Below, one piece after another: positions 33,290 through 42,128 of a stretch of 64,000 bases of DNA. The notes beneath the pieces were generated by a model. The model made no database searches. It saw only the letters and a list, made by a program, of their open reading frames with translations, and was not told where the DNA came from. This DNA comes from Dokdonia donghaensis DSW-1. GTDB lineage: Bacteria; Bacteroidota; Bacteroidia; Flavobacteriales; Flavobacteriaceae. Every line of letters starts with the position of its first letter. Within the stretch, counting starts at the first letter, position 1. The stretch is taken from positions 1,114,001-1,178,000 of the forward strand of contig NZ_CP015125.1 in assembly GCF_001653755.1 (NCBI RefSeq), given 5' to 3'. Made by a program: the position numbers and the translations under genes.

Positions 33290-35527
33290 TTAAGATCTCT
33301 TATGCTCTGAATTATATAAATCAAGAAGATTTAGAATTTCTTCAATTAGGTCTTTTGTCTCTAGTAGTAAACCAAAGTAAAGAGTGGTATTTTTAGGAGA
33401 AGACTCCTCAGAGCGAGTGCGCTCTACTTGCTTTTGAATCTTATCTGTCACCTGGCCATAAAGCTCATCCTTCTTACCTAGAAGTGCCTCGATGCGCATA
33501 TAGTTGCGATCATTAAAGGCAGTGGCTGTTTCTTGTAAGAACTCACTTAGCTTGTTATCTATCTCTTGTAGGTCTTTAATTTGAGTAAAGCGCAGTGGCT
33601 TGTGGTTGTTATTTACGTGTTTGTAACTAGACTTTGCGATGTACTCAAGTGATTGCGTGATATCTTCTAGATAGCCTAATATCTCAATGTAGAAGTTAGA
33701 GCCACGTACAGAGGTTTCTTCAAGATTCTTTATAAAGTAAAAGATGTTGTTGCGCAGTTCATCTATCTCATCATTAAGCTTCTCTACGGTACCTCTACTT
33801 TTTTTAAGGCTACTCACTTTATTTTTTGCAAGGCCTTTAAGGGTGCCAGTGTAGATCTTATTGGTACGTAAGATTGTTTTTGCAATATTGTCTGCGCTTT
33901 CTTCTATAATTCCAGATATAGTATGACTCTCTGCTTTACGGAGGTCTTCTTCTATTTGTGCTTCTTTGTTACTCTTCTTAGTGGCAATATAGTTACGCAC
34001 AAGCATAGCAATAGCTAGTATAAATAAGCCTATGATAGCAATGTTTCCACCTAAGTACATTAGGTACGCAAAGATACCTGCCGCTGTAAATGCGCTAAAT
34101 GCTGTTAAGAACCATCCTCCTATTACATTAAGTACTCCCGCAACACGATATACGGCACTCTCTGCTCCCCACGCACGATCTGCAAGAGAAGTTCCCATTG
34201 CAACCATAAACGTAACGTAGGTGGTAGATAATGGTAATTTGAGACCTGTAGCGATTGATATAAGTACACTCGCAACGACTAGATTTACCGCCGCACGCAC
34301 CATATCAAAAGCTGGAGCGTCTATTGCTTTTGTACTTGTCATTAAGACAGGGGTAAAGCTTTTGTTTATTCTATTTCTAATAGGAGCAGGTAATATTTTA
34401 TTAACTCCAGTATTTGCTATGATAACTAGGCGTACTAGATTTTGAGAAACCCAGTTAGGTTTAAAACGTTCTTTTACCTCATCTTGACGTGATAAATCTA
34501 CAGAAGTCTTTACTACGCGTCGCGCTTTTTTACTAAACCAGAGTGTTAACACCATAATAAGTCCAGCAATGAGAAGGAGTATAGGTTGTGTAGGTACTTT
34601 TTCGGCTAGTTGCTCCATACTAAACGCTTCTGGTAAAATACCAGAGCCAGACCACGCTCCAAAAGAGTTATAAGCGGCCATAGGGACACCTATAAAGTTT
34701 ACTAAGTCATTACCAGCAAATGCCATTGCAAGCGCAAAGGTTCCTAGTATGATAACAAGTCTATAAATGTTTTGTTTTAAGACTGCGTGCGATACCCAAG
34801 ATAGTATGGTCCACACAATAAAGTTGGCTCCTAAAAACTGTAAAAGATTTTCATTTGCCCAGCTACTAAAAGCAGGAGGAAGTATATCTGCTCCTTTAAG
34901 CCCTTTTATAATGATAAAATAAGAAATGGCAGAAACGGCAATACCACCAAAAACAGCTGCAATCCAAGATGCCTTTTTTTGAAAATCAAAAGTAAGGAGT
35001 ACTCTCGTAATGAGCTGTATGATAGCTCCCACAGAAAATGCAATAAATACCGAGAGCAAAATACCTAAAATGATCTCTGTAGCCTTATCCGTATTAATAT
35101 ATTCACCTAGCTGTAAGAGTGAGTCACTATTGTTAGAAATTTTAATAATAGACATCACCACAGCTGCACCTAAAAGTTCAAATACAATAGATACGGTAGT
35201 AGAGGTAGGCATACCTAAACTATTAAAAATATCTAGCAGTATGATGTCTGTAATCATTACTGCCATAAATATGATCATTATCTCATTAAAGTAAAACTGG
35301 CTAGGGTCAAAAATACCTTTACGAGCGACCTCCATCATACCACTAGATGATAAAGCCCCAAAGGCAATACCTACACTAGCAACAATCATCACTGTTCTAA
35401 ACGTGACAGCTTTTGATCCTATAGCCGAGTTTAAAAAGTTTACCGCATCATTACTCACTCCTACTACAAGATCTGCAATCGCAAGAATTGCAAGAGCGGC
35501 AATCATAAATATGTAAATGTTATCCAT
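33290..35527 (-). CDS. PiT-family inorganic phosphate transporter with PhoU-like tail
   Basis: A 745-residue inner-membrane protein. The first about 500 residues form the PiT transporter (cation-coupled phosphate uptake) with the duplicated signature: VVGVSNDAVNFLNSAIGSKA near 22-41 and AMAFAGNDLVNFIGVPMAAYNSF near 265, plus TTYVTFMVAMGTSLADRAW, giving the usual two halves. Residues about 520-745 are helical and soluble, with SHTISGIIEESADNIAKTI and LEETSVRGSNFYIEILGYLEDITQSLEYI, resembling PhoU/DUF47 regulators that are often a separate gene. Here they are fused. The long 330-bp upstream region may hold phosphate control sites, but none is recognised. Confidence 0.9.
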   Translation of the reverse strand: MDNIYIFMIAALAILAIADLVVGVSNDAVNFLNSAIGSKAVTFRTVMIVASVGIAFGALSSSGMMEVARKGIFDPSQFYFNEIMIIFMAVMITDIILLDIFNSLGMPTSTTVSIVFELLGAAVVMSIIKISNNSDSLLQLGEYINTDKATEIILGILLSVFIAFSVGAIIQLITRVLLTFDFQKKASWIAAVFGGIAVSAISYFIIIKGLKGADILPPAFSSWANENLLQFLGANFIVWTILSWVSHAVLKQNIYRLVIILGTFALAMAFAGNDLVNFIGVPMAAYNSFGAWSGSGILPEAFSMEQLAEKVPTQPILLLIAGLIMVLTLWFSKKARRVVKTSVDLSRQDEVKERFKPNWVSQNLVRLVIIANTGVNKILPAPIRNRINKSFTPVLMTSTKAIDAPAFDMVRAAVNLVVASVLISIATGLKLPLSTTYVTFMVAMGTSLADRAWGAESAVYRVAGVLNVIGGWFLTAFSAFTAAGIFAYLMYLGGNIAIIGLFILAIAMLVRNYIATKKSNKEAQIEEDLRKAESHTISGIIEESADNIAKTILRTNKIYTGTLKGLAKNKVSSLKKSRGTVEKLNDEIDELRNNIFYFIKNLEETSVRGSNFYIEILGYLEDITQSLEYIAKSSYKHVNNNHKPLRFTQIKDLQEIDNKLSEFLQETATAFNDRNYMRIEALLGKKDELYGQVTDKIQKQVERTRSEESSPKNTTLYFGLLLETKDLIEEILNLLDLYNSEHKRS

Positions 35528-35857
35528 AAAAATGTACTGAAAAGGCTAAAAGTGCAAAAATCTTAAATCTAAAAACCCTATGTATTATCTAAAGGTTAAG
35601 TCGTGCGAAAGATAAGAAGTTTTATAGCGTGAAGAACAATATTACTATTACTAATGTGATAGTAAATAGGACTTTTTTGATGCTAACTTTCTGTTTGTAT
35701 GTAAATTACAATTGTTAAAATTTAATATTTAAACAAATGTAAATGAGGTGTTTACGGGTTTAATGTAAATTTTGTGTAAATAAAAAGTTATCGAAGTGTT
35801 GATTAATGGTAAAGTTTAGGTTATCTTTACTCAGTAAATAATTAAAAAGCGAAGAAT
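35528..35857. other. 330-bp divergent intergenic region
   Basis: Very AT-rich. Plus-strand promoter boxes for the YwqK-like gene are seen at 35799-35829. For the phosphate transporter gene a GATTTTTG lies near its start on the minus strand with no clear TTG. No palindrome copy and no convincing ORF. Confidence 0.5.
35799..35829 (+). promoter_or_regulatory. Promoter of the secreted YwqK-like gene
   Basis: TTG 35799-35801, 20-bp spacer, TATCTTTA 35822-35829 (last base A instead of G). The ATG is 28 nt downstream. Confidence 0.65.
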
Positions 35858-36223
35858 ATGAAAAAGATAATGATGATAGCGGCGGCACTTTTAATGGTAG
35901 TTTCTGTACAGGCACAAGACGATGTTGTAAAAAACACATATGTAGAAAATGGGGATGTTATTGAAGCGACGATTCATTTTGATACAGGAGAGGTAAGTCA
36001 GACGGGTTACTTTACAAAGGATGGTAAAATTACAGGAGAGTGGACAAGTTTTGATCGTGACGGAAATAAAACTGCAACAGCTCAATACGATAAGGGACAA
36101 AAAGTAGGAACGTGGTTTTTCTGGTCATCAGAGAAGCTTACAGAGGTGAACTATAGAGATTCTAGAGTTGCAGAAGTAAACACTTGGAAAAACGAAGGTA
36201 CACGAGTAGTAAGCAATAGATAA
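35858..36223 (+). CDS. Secreted MORN/YwqK-like repeat protein
   Basis: A 121-residue exported protein with signal peptide MKKIMMIAAALLMVVSVQAQ. The mature part has short repeats of the MORN/YwqK type: GEVSQTGYFTKDGKITGEWTSFDRDGNK over two repeats, and YDKGQKVGTWFFW. Such proteins in Bacteroidota are common and of unknown role; the antitoxin label often given to YwqK homologues is weakly supported and there is no toxin gene nearby. A palindrome and a bidirectional terminator follow. Confidence 0.8.
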   Translation: MKKIMMIAAALLMVVSVQAQDDVVKNTYVENGDVIEATIHFDTGEVSQTGYFTKDGKITGEWTSFDRDGNKTATAQYDKGQKVGTWFFWSSEKLTEVNYRDSRVAEVNTWKNEGTRVVSNR

Positions 36224-36229
36224 TATTTA

Positions 36230-36245
36230 CGCTTTCGCGAAAGCG
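36230..36245. repeat. Palindrome copy 13 (intergenic, convergent)
   Basis: Exact 16-mer, preceded by TA, 6 bp after the stop of the YwqK-like gene and before the terminator. Confidence 0.97.
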
Positions 36246-36270
36246 AACATATTTCCCCCATATATTATAA

Positions 36271-36303
36271 AAAAAAGGTCTCCGCTATGGAGACCTTTTT
36301 TTT
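36271..36303. terminator. Bidirectional terminator
   Basis: AAAAAGGTCTCC and GGAGACCTTTTT arms with a 5-nt loop, A-run before and T-run after; separates two convergent genes. Confidence 0.87.
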
Positions 36304-36327
36304 GTGGCTAATTCAAATAATTGTTGA

Positions 36328-39147
36328 TTAAAACTTAAAGCTGTAGCTTAAGCTAAAATCTTGTCCAGGACTCCACTTAGAGTATAACTGGTCTTGTGCT
36401 CCAAACGATTGGAAAACACTCTCACGATCATCATTAAGTAAGTTACCTGCTTTGAAGGTGATTGTTTGATTTTGGTCTTCTCCAAATGATTTTGAAAGAT
36501 TAAACTTGAGATCATTAAAAGGAAGTGTATAAACATCTGCAATTTCTCCAGCGGCAACAATCTCTAGTGTTTTTCCTTGTACGTTGTAAAAGAGACCTGA
36601 TTTCCATCCACCTTCTGTAGACTCATATGCAATACCTGCGTTAAGCAAGAAAGGTGATTGACCTTGCAACACACGTCCATCTCCTAAGTCTTCTCCTTCT
36701 TTTAATAATGCTTGTCTTAAGATAAGTTCATCTTCATTATACGTCTCGTTAGACTCAATGATAGATGTATTTAAGTTAAGAGAGAAGTTGTCAAGTCCTA
36801 TAATGTCAAGACTTTTACGTAACTCAAGCTCTACTCCATACACCTCTGCATCTCCTAAGTTTCTAGGTGTTACTTGACCTGTAGCCTCTGCAAAGAATGT
36901 TAGTTCTATAGGGTCTTTAAATTTCTTGTAAAATCCAGAAAGTGCTAAGAAATCCCCTAGCCCAAATTTCTTTTCTTCTTCTCCATAAATCTCATAACGA
37001 AGGTCGAAGTTGTTTATGTAGGTAGGCTGTAAGTTTATGTTACCAATAAATAATTCATTTTCAATCGGGTTGAAAATTTGTGCAAGCGAAGCTTCTTTAA
37101 AGGATGGTCTCGCTGTTGTTCTTGCAAAAGAAGCTCTCAGTTTTTGAGCACCTTCTTCATTCATATCAAATATTAAGTTTGCTGAAGGGAAAAGATCAAA
37201 TTTATCTAAGATTTTTTCTTCGTCAAAAATGTTTCCATTCTGGTCTTGACCTGTGTAAATAAGATCAAATTTTTCAGCACGCAAACCTACAATTGCTGTA
37301 AACCAGCTAGAAGGTCTAAACTCTTCTGACGCATAAAGTGCAGCGATATTGATATTTGAATCATAAGAGTCATTCTCATTTGAATCTTGTCTTACAAAAA
37401 ATCCTGAATCATCTGTTGCGCTATAGGCATATTGACCTAATATAGCATTTGGATCTCCATTTAATATTGTAGAATCAAAGTTTCTAAATGGTGTAGAAAA
37501 ACGTACTGTTGCAAAATCACGTTGCTTATACGTAAATGCTCCGCCAAATTTAAGTTTGGCATCTTTTTCAAAAAGTTGGTGCTTGCGTGTTAAGTCTAGT
37601 TTACTTGCTACGTTTATCTCATCTAGCTCTCTAAAGAATCGTGAAGCATCACCAGACTCAGATGGGCTTATGATAAAATCTCCAGTATCTTCATTAATCA
37701 AGAAAGGAGTTGTTCTGAAATCTTTATCATCTACATTTGAAAAGGTAGGAGATAATTTCCACTCTGTCGTCCAGCTTGCATCTTCATTAGTGTGTTTACC
37801 ACTAAAAAAAAGGTTAGTAAGACCACGCTCTGTGTAAATAAGAACGTCTTTTTTAATCGTGTTACTGTTGTCTATACGGTTAGTTTGTGTCAAGAGAGAT
37901 GCTCCAGACTCACCATTTTGTATGTGTAGTACATTAAAGCGATACTTAGAGCGGTCTGTCTTGTAAGATAGGCCTCCTAGTGCACTTATAAGTACATTGT
38001 TTTCTCCGCGTTCACCTTGTTGCGTTCTATCAGTATTTAACTCAAAAATACTAGGATCTGTATCTTTTCTAAAACGTTGTCCATCTACATAATCATCATA
38101 ATAAGTAGTTTCATTTTTGTAAGAAACAGAAGCAAGAAAGCCGAGTTTGTTATCTCCTACATCATAAGAGTTACCTGTGGTAAATGACAAGCTCATATCT
38201 GCACCACTATTTTCACGTGCTGCTGCTAGGGTAGGGTTAAGTCTTCCAGCAAGAAATTCTGCCGTATTTGGCGTAGTAGTAGGGAAGTTGAATTCTTGGT
38301 TTTCATTAAAAGGATTACTACGTAAACCGTCGTCAAAACCTAAAAAGTCAGTACCACTTGACTCGTTAGTGATATAATTACTGTTAAAGTGAAAGTCTGG
38401 GTTGTAACCTAGCCCAATAGATGCGCTAGACTGTTTTCCATTAGGGATGTCTTTTGTTACAATATCTACAACTCCACCAGTAAAATCTGCAGGTTGATCT
38501 GCAGTAGATGATTTTACTACGATAATGTTTTCAAGTAGTGATGATGGAAAGATGTCTAGTTGTAGTGTGTTACGGTCTGGATCTAGACCTGGTACATCAA
38601 CACCATTAAGTATAGTTTTTGTGTAACGGTCTCCAAGACCACGTACATACACATATTTACCTCCTTGTACAGATACTCCAGGTACATTACGTACGGCAGA
38701 AGCTACGTTACTTGCTCCACTTTTCTTGATGCTTTCTAATGAAAGACCATCTAGTAGCTGCACAGATTTTCTCTGTAGATTCAAAACAGATTGTTCTGTG
38801 TTTTTACGTGCAGTAGTTGTGATGACAACCTCGTCTAGTGACGCTCCAGAAAGTGTTACGTCTAGTACTGTTGTGCTTCCTTCTTTTACCACAACTTCAG
38901 AAATTTGTTGTGTAGTGTATCCTACAAACGAGAATTCGATTACATACGTCCCTGGCTCGACATCCAGAGTGTATTTGCCGTCAAAGTCTGAGGTGGTTCC
39001 TTTAGTTGTTCCTTGAACGAGGATGTTTGCAAAAGGTAAAATGTCATTAAGTTGACCGTCATTTACAGTACCTGCAATGGTACCTGTTTGAGCTTGTAAA
39101 CTTATGGCAGTTACTAAAAGAAAGAATGAATAAATTAAAGTTTTCAT
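36328..39147 (-). CDS. TonB-dependent receptor with carboxypeptidase-like N-domain
   Basis: A 939-residue outer-membrane receptor. A signal peptide (about 19 residues) is followed by a carboxypeptidase-regulatory-like domain (GTIAGTVNDGQLNDILPFANILV..., residues about 22-105). Then a plug (SVQGGKYVYVRGLGDRYTKT, IIVVKSSTADQPADFTGG) and a barrel ending in FSLSYSFKF with terminal Phe. It looks like the CarboxypepD_reg-linked receptors and lacks a neighbouring SusD gene; instead a beta-helix lipoprotein gene precedes it by 85 bp. The imported molecule is unknown. Confidence 0.9.
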   Translation of the reverse strand: MKTLIYSFFLLVTAISLQAQTGTIAGTVNDGQLNDILPFANILVQGTTKGTTSDFDGKYTLDVEPGTYVIEFSFVGYTTQQISEVVVKEGSTTVLDVTLSGASLDEVVITTTARKNTEQSVLNLQRKSVQLLDGLSLESIKKSGASNVASAVRNVPGVSVQGGKYVYVRGLGDRYTKTILNGVDVPGLDPDRNTLQLDIFPSSLLENIIVVKSSTADQPADFTGGVVDIVTKDIPNGKQSSASIGLGYNPDFHFNSNYITNESSGTDFLGFDDGLRSNPFNENQEFNFPTTTPNTAEFLAGRLNPTLAAARENSGADMSLSFTTGNSYDVGDNKLGFLASVSYKNETTYYDDYVDGQRFRKDTDPSIFELNTDRTQQGERGENNVLISALGGLSYKTDRSKYRFNVLHIQNGESGASLLTQTNRIDNSNTIKKDVLIYTERGLTNLFFSGKHTNEDASWTTEWKLSPTFSNVDDKDFRTTPFLINEDTGDFIISPSESGDASRFFRELDEINVASKLDLTRKHQLFEKDAKLKFGGAFTYKQRDFATVRFSTPFRNFDSTILNGDPNAILGQYAYSATDDSGFFVRQDSNENDSYDSNINIAALYASEEFRPSSWFTAIVGLRAEKFDLIYTGQDQNGNIFDEEKILDKFDLFPSANLIFDMNEEGAQKLRASFARTTARPSFKEASLAQIFNPIENELFIGNINLQPTYINNFDLRYEIYGEEEKKFGLGDFLALSGFYKKFKDPIELTFFAEATGQVTPRNLGDAEVYGVELELRKSLDIIGLDNFSLNLNTSIIESNETYNEDELILRQALLKEGEDLGDGRVLQGQSPFLLNAGIAYESTEGGWKSGLFYNVQGKTLEIVAAGEIADVYTLPFNDLKFNLSKSFGEDQNQTITFKAGNLLNDDRESVFQSFGAQDQLYSKWSPGQDFSLSYSFKF

Positions 39148-39168
39148 AGGTGTTATAATTCATAAGAT

Positions 39169-39190
39169 TGCCCGCTATAACTAGCGGGCA
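39169..39190 (-). promoter_or_regulatory. Intercistronic hairpin without U-tract
   Basis: TGCCCGCTA / TAGCGGGCA, 9-bp perfect stem with a 4-nt loop, in the gap between the lipoprotein and receptor genes. No U-run follows on the minus strand, so it is more likely to guard or process the mRNA than to end it. Confidence 0.6.
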
Positions 39191-39232
39191 CATCTCAATT
39201 GATAATTTTGGTGTATTGTGATATTATATTAA

Positions 39233-40483
39233 TTAGTCAATCACACCAGATGTACTTGCTGCTGCAAATGTCCATCCAAATACTGTAAGGTCTGCACCAC
39301 CAGATGTTCCTGTTGTTGCCCAGTCTGCAGCTTGTGCTGTAAATGAAGGAGTGATTATTGTAGACTCACCGTCTCCAGTTTTTTCTACAAAGATGCTGTT
39401 AGCCTCTGCTGGTCCATTTACTACCCAGTTTGAGAAGCTTACGAGACCGTCTATATAGTTTTGAGCAACTCCATTGTTGTCAAGCTCTACATCTTTACCA
39501 TCTTGGAAACCTGTAGCATATACGTTATTAGTTGCTCCTTGAGCACCATCACGGTAATCTGCATACTCACCATTTGAAGCATCAGCGCTACCTATGATAG
39601 TAAGACCGTCTATTACAAAAGCACCGTTTAAAGATCCTTCTGGTCCGTCTATTTCAAGAGCGTGGTCAGAAATGTTTCCTGCTACTACTACAGAGTTTGT
39701 GATTGTTCCAGAGTAAGCTTGGTCGATATCAAGACCGTCATCTCCTTGTGCCCATACTAATAGGTTAGAAGCGTTTACTGTTCCTCCAAAGAATTCTACT
39801 CCGTCATCTACGTTTCCTACAACTTCTACGTGATCTACAGTTGTACCTGTACCTACACCACCTAGTGTAAGACCGTTAATTTCGTTTCCTTCTCCTATTA
39901 AAGTTCCTCCGTGACGAATAGAAACATAAGATATTGTTCCAGAATCATCTGCAGCATCAGTACCTCCGTAAAGACCGTTTGTATCATCTGCAGGGATACC
40001 TTCAATTTGTGTTGCTTCTATATCGCCATCTTCAGAGATAGGTGCTCTTCCTAATACGATAAGACCTCCCCATAAACCACGAGTGTTTTCATCAAGAGTT
40101 CCTACAGTCTGTCCTACTGCAATTCCATCTGCAGCAGATGTCATAATGATAGGTGCAGCAGCTGTACCGTTTGCTTCTATTTTTGCTCCTCTTGCAATGA
40201 CAAGTACAGATGCGTTTGCCTCTTGACCTGCAAAAGCTTTTATGATTGTTCCCGGCTCTATAGTAAGTGTGTTGCCAGCAGTAACTGTTACACGACCATC
40301 TAGCTCCCAGATTGTGTCTGCTGTAAGTGTAAGATCCTCATTGATTTCACCTGTAAGAGTAGCGTTAACTGTCTCTTCTGGTGTTTCAGTAGGCTGTTCT
40401 GTAATAACTATTGGTTGGTCATCATCTCCACAACTTACTAGTAGTGCACTTGCGAATGCTACGCTTAAAAAGAATTTTTTCAT
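39233..40483 (-). CDS. Right-handed beta-helix surface lipoprotein
   Basis: A 416-residue lipoprotein. ATG 40483 gives MKKFFLSVAFASALLVSCGDDD with lipobox LLVSC; the frame extends 14 codons further upstream but that would destroy the signal. A Thr/Glu/Pro-rich linker leads into a repetitive domain: TLTIEPGTIIKAF, ARGAKIEANGTAAAPIIMTS, WGGLIVLGRAPIS, YVSIRHGGTLIGEGNEINGL, VDHVEVVGNVDDGVEFFGGTVNASNLLVWAQGDDGLDID over several turns. This is a parallel beta-helix pattern. Homologues are sometimes mislabelled multidrug transporter; nothing here is a transporter. With the TonB receptor behind it, it probably serves as surface ligand-binding partner (inference). Confidence 0.82.
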   Translation of the reverse strand: MKKFFLSVAFASALLVSCGDDDQPIVITEQPTETPEETVNATLTGEINEDLTLTADTIWELDGRVTVTAGNTLTIEPGTIIKAFAGQEANASVLVIARGAKIEANGTAAAPIIMTSAADGIAVGQTVGTLDENTRGLWGGLIVLGRAPISEDGDIEATQIEGIPADDTNGLYGGTDAADDSGTISYVSIRHGGTLIGEGNEINGLTLGGVGTGTTVDHVEVVGNVDDGVEFFGGTVNASNLLVWAQGDDGLDIDQAYSGTITNSVVVAGNISDHALEIDGPEGSLNGAFVIDGLTIIGSADASNGEYADYRDGAQGATNNVYATGFQDGKDVELDNNGVAQNYIDGLVSFSNWVVNGPAEANSIFVEKTGDGESTIITPSFTAQAADWATTGTSGGADLTVFGWTFAAASTSGVID

Positions 40484-40653
40484 TGTTAATCGAGTTAGTT
40501 TTGAATCTTGTTTTGTTCGCTGCAAATATCATCACATTTTCTAGCGGGTGGATTATGGGAGTGTTACGCTTCCTTTATTAACAGGTAATATTTGTGTTAG
40601 TTAAATGTTAAGAGGGTTTGTTTTGCTTAACATTTGTGAGGAGATGTAGATTA

Positions 40654-40669
40654 CGCTTTCGCGAAAGCG
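40654..40669. repeat. Palindrome copy 14 (upstream of dgt)
   Basis: Exact 16-mer with TTA and TAA flanks, the longest form seen (22 bp palindrome 40651-40672), in the 227-bp divergent gap, 41 bp before dgt. Confidence 0.97.
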
Positions 40670-40710
40670 TAAAACCCACTATCTTGTCTACCTTAAAGAA
40701 ATAGATAACT

Positions 40711-42045
40711 ATGATGCAATGGGAACGCCTGCTTTCACTCAAAAGACAGGGAGATACTAATAAAAGATTACGAGCAGAGCAAGATGAAACTAGGTTAGGT
40801 TTTGAGGTAGACTATGACCGTATTATATTTTCATCGGCTTTTAGGAGTCTACAAGACAAGACACAAGTAATCCCTTTGTCTAAAACAGATTTTGTTCATA
40901 CACGACTCACACACAGTCTTGAAGTAGCTGTTGTAGGGAGATCTTTAGGAAGGCAGGTAGGGAAGCGCATTTTAGAAAAGTACCCGCATCTGGCAGAAGT
41001 GCACGGTTATAAGATGAATGATTTTGGAGCTATAGTCGCTGCGGCAGCACTTGCTCACGATATAGGTAATCCTCCCTTTGGTCATTCTGGAGAGAAATCT
41101 ATAGGTGATTTTTTTAAAAATGGAGATGGTAAACGATTTAAGTCTGAGCTTACAGAAAAGCAGTATGAAGACCTTTGTAGTTTTGAAGGTAATGCAAACG
41201 GATTTAAAATTCTCACCGAGTCAAGACCAGGTGCAGATGGGGGCTTGAGACTCTCTTATGCGACGCTAGGTACTTTTATGAAGTATCCCAAGGAGTCACT
41301 ACCTCATAAACCTACGAAGCATATAGCCGATAAGAAATATGGCTTCTTTCAAGAAGATAAGGAAGCTTTTAAAGAGGTTGCAGAGGAGCTGGGGCTTATC
41401 CAGACTCGTACAGGAGAAAATATAAGTTATGCAAGGCACCCACTTACATTTCTAGTGGAGGCGGCAGATGATATCTGTTACACAATTATAGACTTTGAGG
41501 ATGGTATAAACCTTGGACTCATACCAGAGGAGTATGCATTAGAGTATCTTATTAAGCTAGTTCCTCACATTAATAGGTCTAAATACGCTTCTCTTACCGA
41601 GAAGTCTGCCCGAGTAGGTTACTTGCGTGCGCTTGCTATAGGAACTTTAATAGATGAAGCCGTTTCTATATTTATGGATAATGAAGAGGTCATACTCAAT
41701 GGTACTTTTGCAAAAGGCTTATTGGATAAATCTAGTTATGAGGCACAAATTAACGACGTACTTAAAATAAGTGTCTCAAATATTTACCAGAGTGACGAGG
41801 TGATCTCAAAAGAGATTGCTGGATATGAAATTTTAAATACATTATTAACAGCGCGTTGTAAGGCTATTACAGAAAAGCCGACACATTACGATAAGCTGGT
41901 GATACAATTATTTAAAACACGTACTGGAGAAGATAATTCTCTTTATCAAGAATTGCTAGAGATATGCAATCAGGTATCTGTTATGACAGATAGTAAGTCT
42001 CTCAAAATTTTTGAACAGCTTAAGGGAATGAATATTTCTAGTTAA
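40711..42045 (+). CDS. dgt: dGTP triphosphohydrolase-like HD protein
   Basis: A 444-residue HD-domain dNTP triphosphohydrolase splitting dGTP (or other dNTPs) to nucleoside and tripolyphosphate. Markers: RIIFSSAFRSLQDKTQVIPL near 30, THSLEVAVVGRSLG (first His), ALAHDIGNPPFGHSGEK (HD pair near 115), and SYARHPLTFLVEAADDICY (last metal Asp). A well-conserved protein in Bacteroidota; activity may need a nucleotide activator (family knowledge). Starts at tandem ATGs (40711 or 40714). Confidence 0.92.
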   Translation: MMQWERLLSLKRQGDTNKRLRAEQDETRLGFEVDYDRIIFSSAFRSLQDKTQVIPLSKTDFVHTRLTHSLEVAVVGRSLGRQVGKRILEKYPHLAEVHGYKMNDFGAIVAAAALAHDIGNPPFGHSGEKSIGDFFKNGDGKRFKSELTEKQYEDLCSFEGNANGFKILTESRPGADGGLRLSYATLGTFMKYPKESLPHKPTKHIADKKYGFFQEDKEAFKEVAEELGLIQTRTGENISYARHPLTFLVEAADDICYTIIDFEDGINLGLIPEEYALEYLIKLVPHINRSKYASLTEKSARVGYLRALAIGTLIDEAVSIFMDNEEVILNGTFAKGLLDKSSYEAQINDVLKISVSNIYQSDEVISKEIAGYEILNTLLTARCKAITEKPTHYDKLVIQLFKTRTGEDNSLYQELLEICNQVSVMTDSKSLKIFEQLKGMNISS

Positions 42046-42072
42046 ACAAGACTGTTAATCATTATTTTGCAT

Positions 42073-42103
42073 TTGTATTAACACATTTGTTAACATAACT
42101 TTA
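42073..42103 (+). promoter_or_regulatory. Promoter of the M36 protease gene
   Basis: TTG 42073-42075, 20-bp spacer, TAACTTTA 42096-42103; ATG 25 nt downstream. Confidence 0.6.
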
Positions 42104-42128
42104 CCAAGCTTATTAAAATCCTAAATAT

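Noticed and set aside
33124..33396. A 90-codon plus-strand frame spanning the palindrome and a terminator
   Set aside because: It crosses a terminator and the end of the phosphate transporter gene; its RFRES comes from the palindrome, so it is a chance frame.
35627..35705. A minus-strand hydrophobic frame (KVSIKKVLFTITLVIVILFFTL)
   Set aside because: It looks like a membrane helix but has no start codon; a stop lies just upstream in frame.
35858..36223. A toxin-antitoxin system at the YwqK-like gene
   Set aside because: The product has a signal peptide and no toxin partner; the label for this family is a transferred one.
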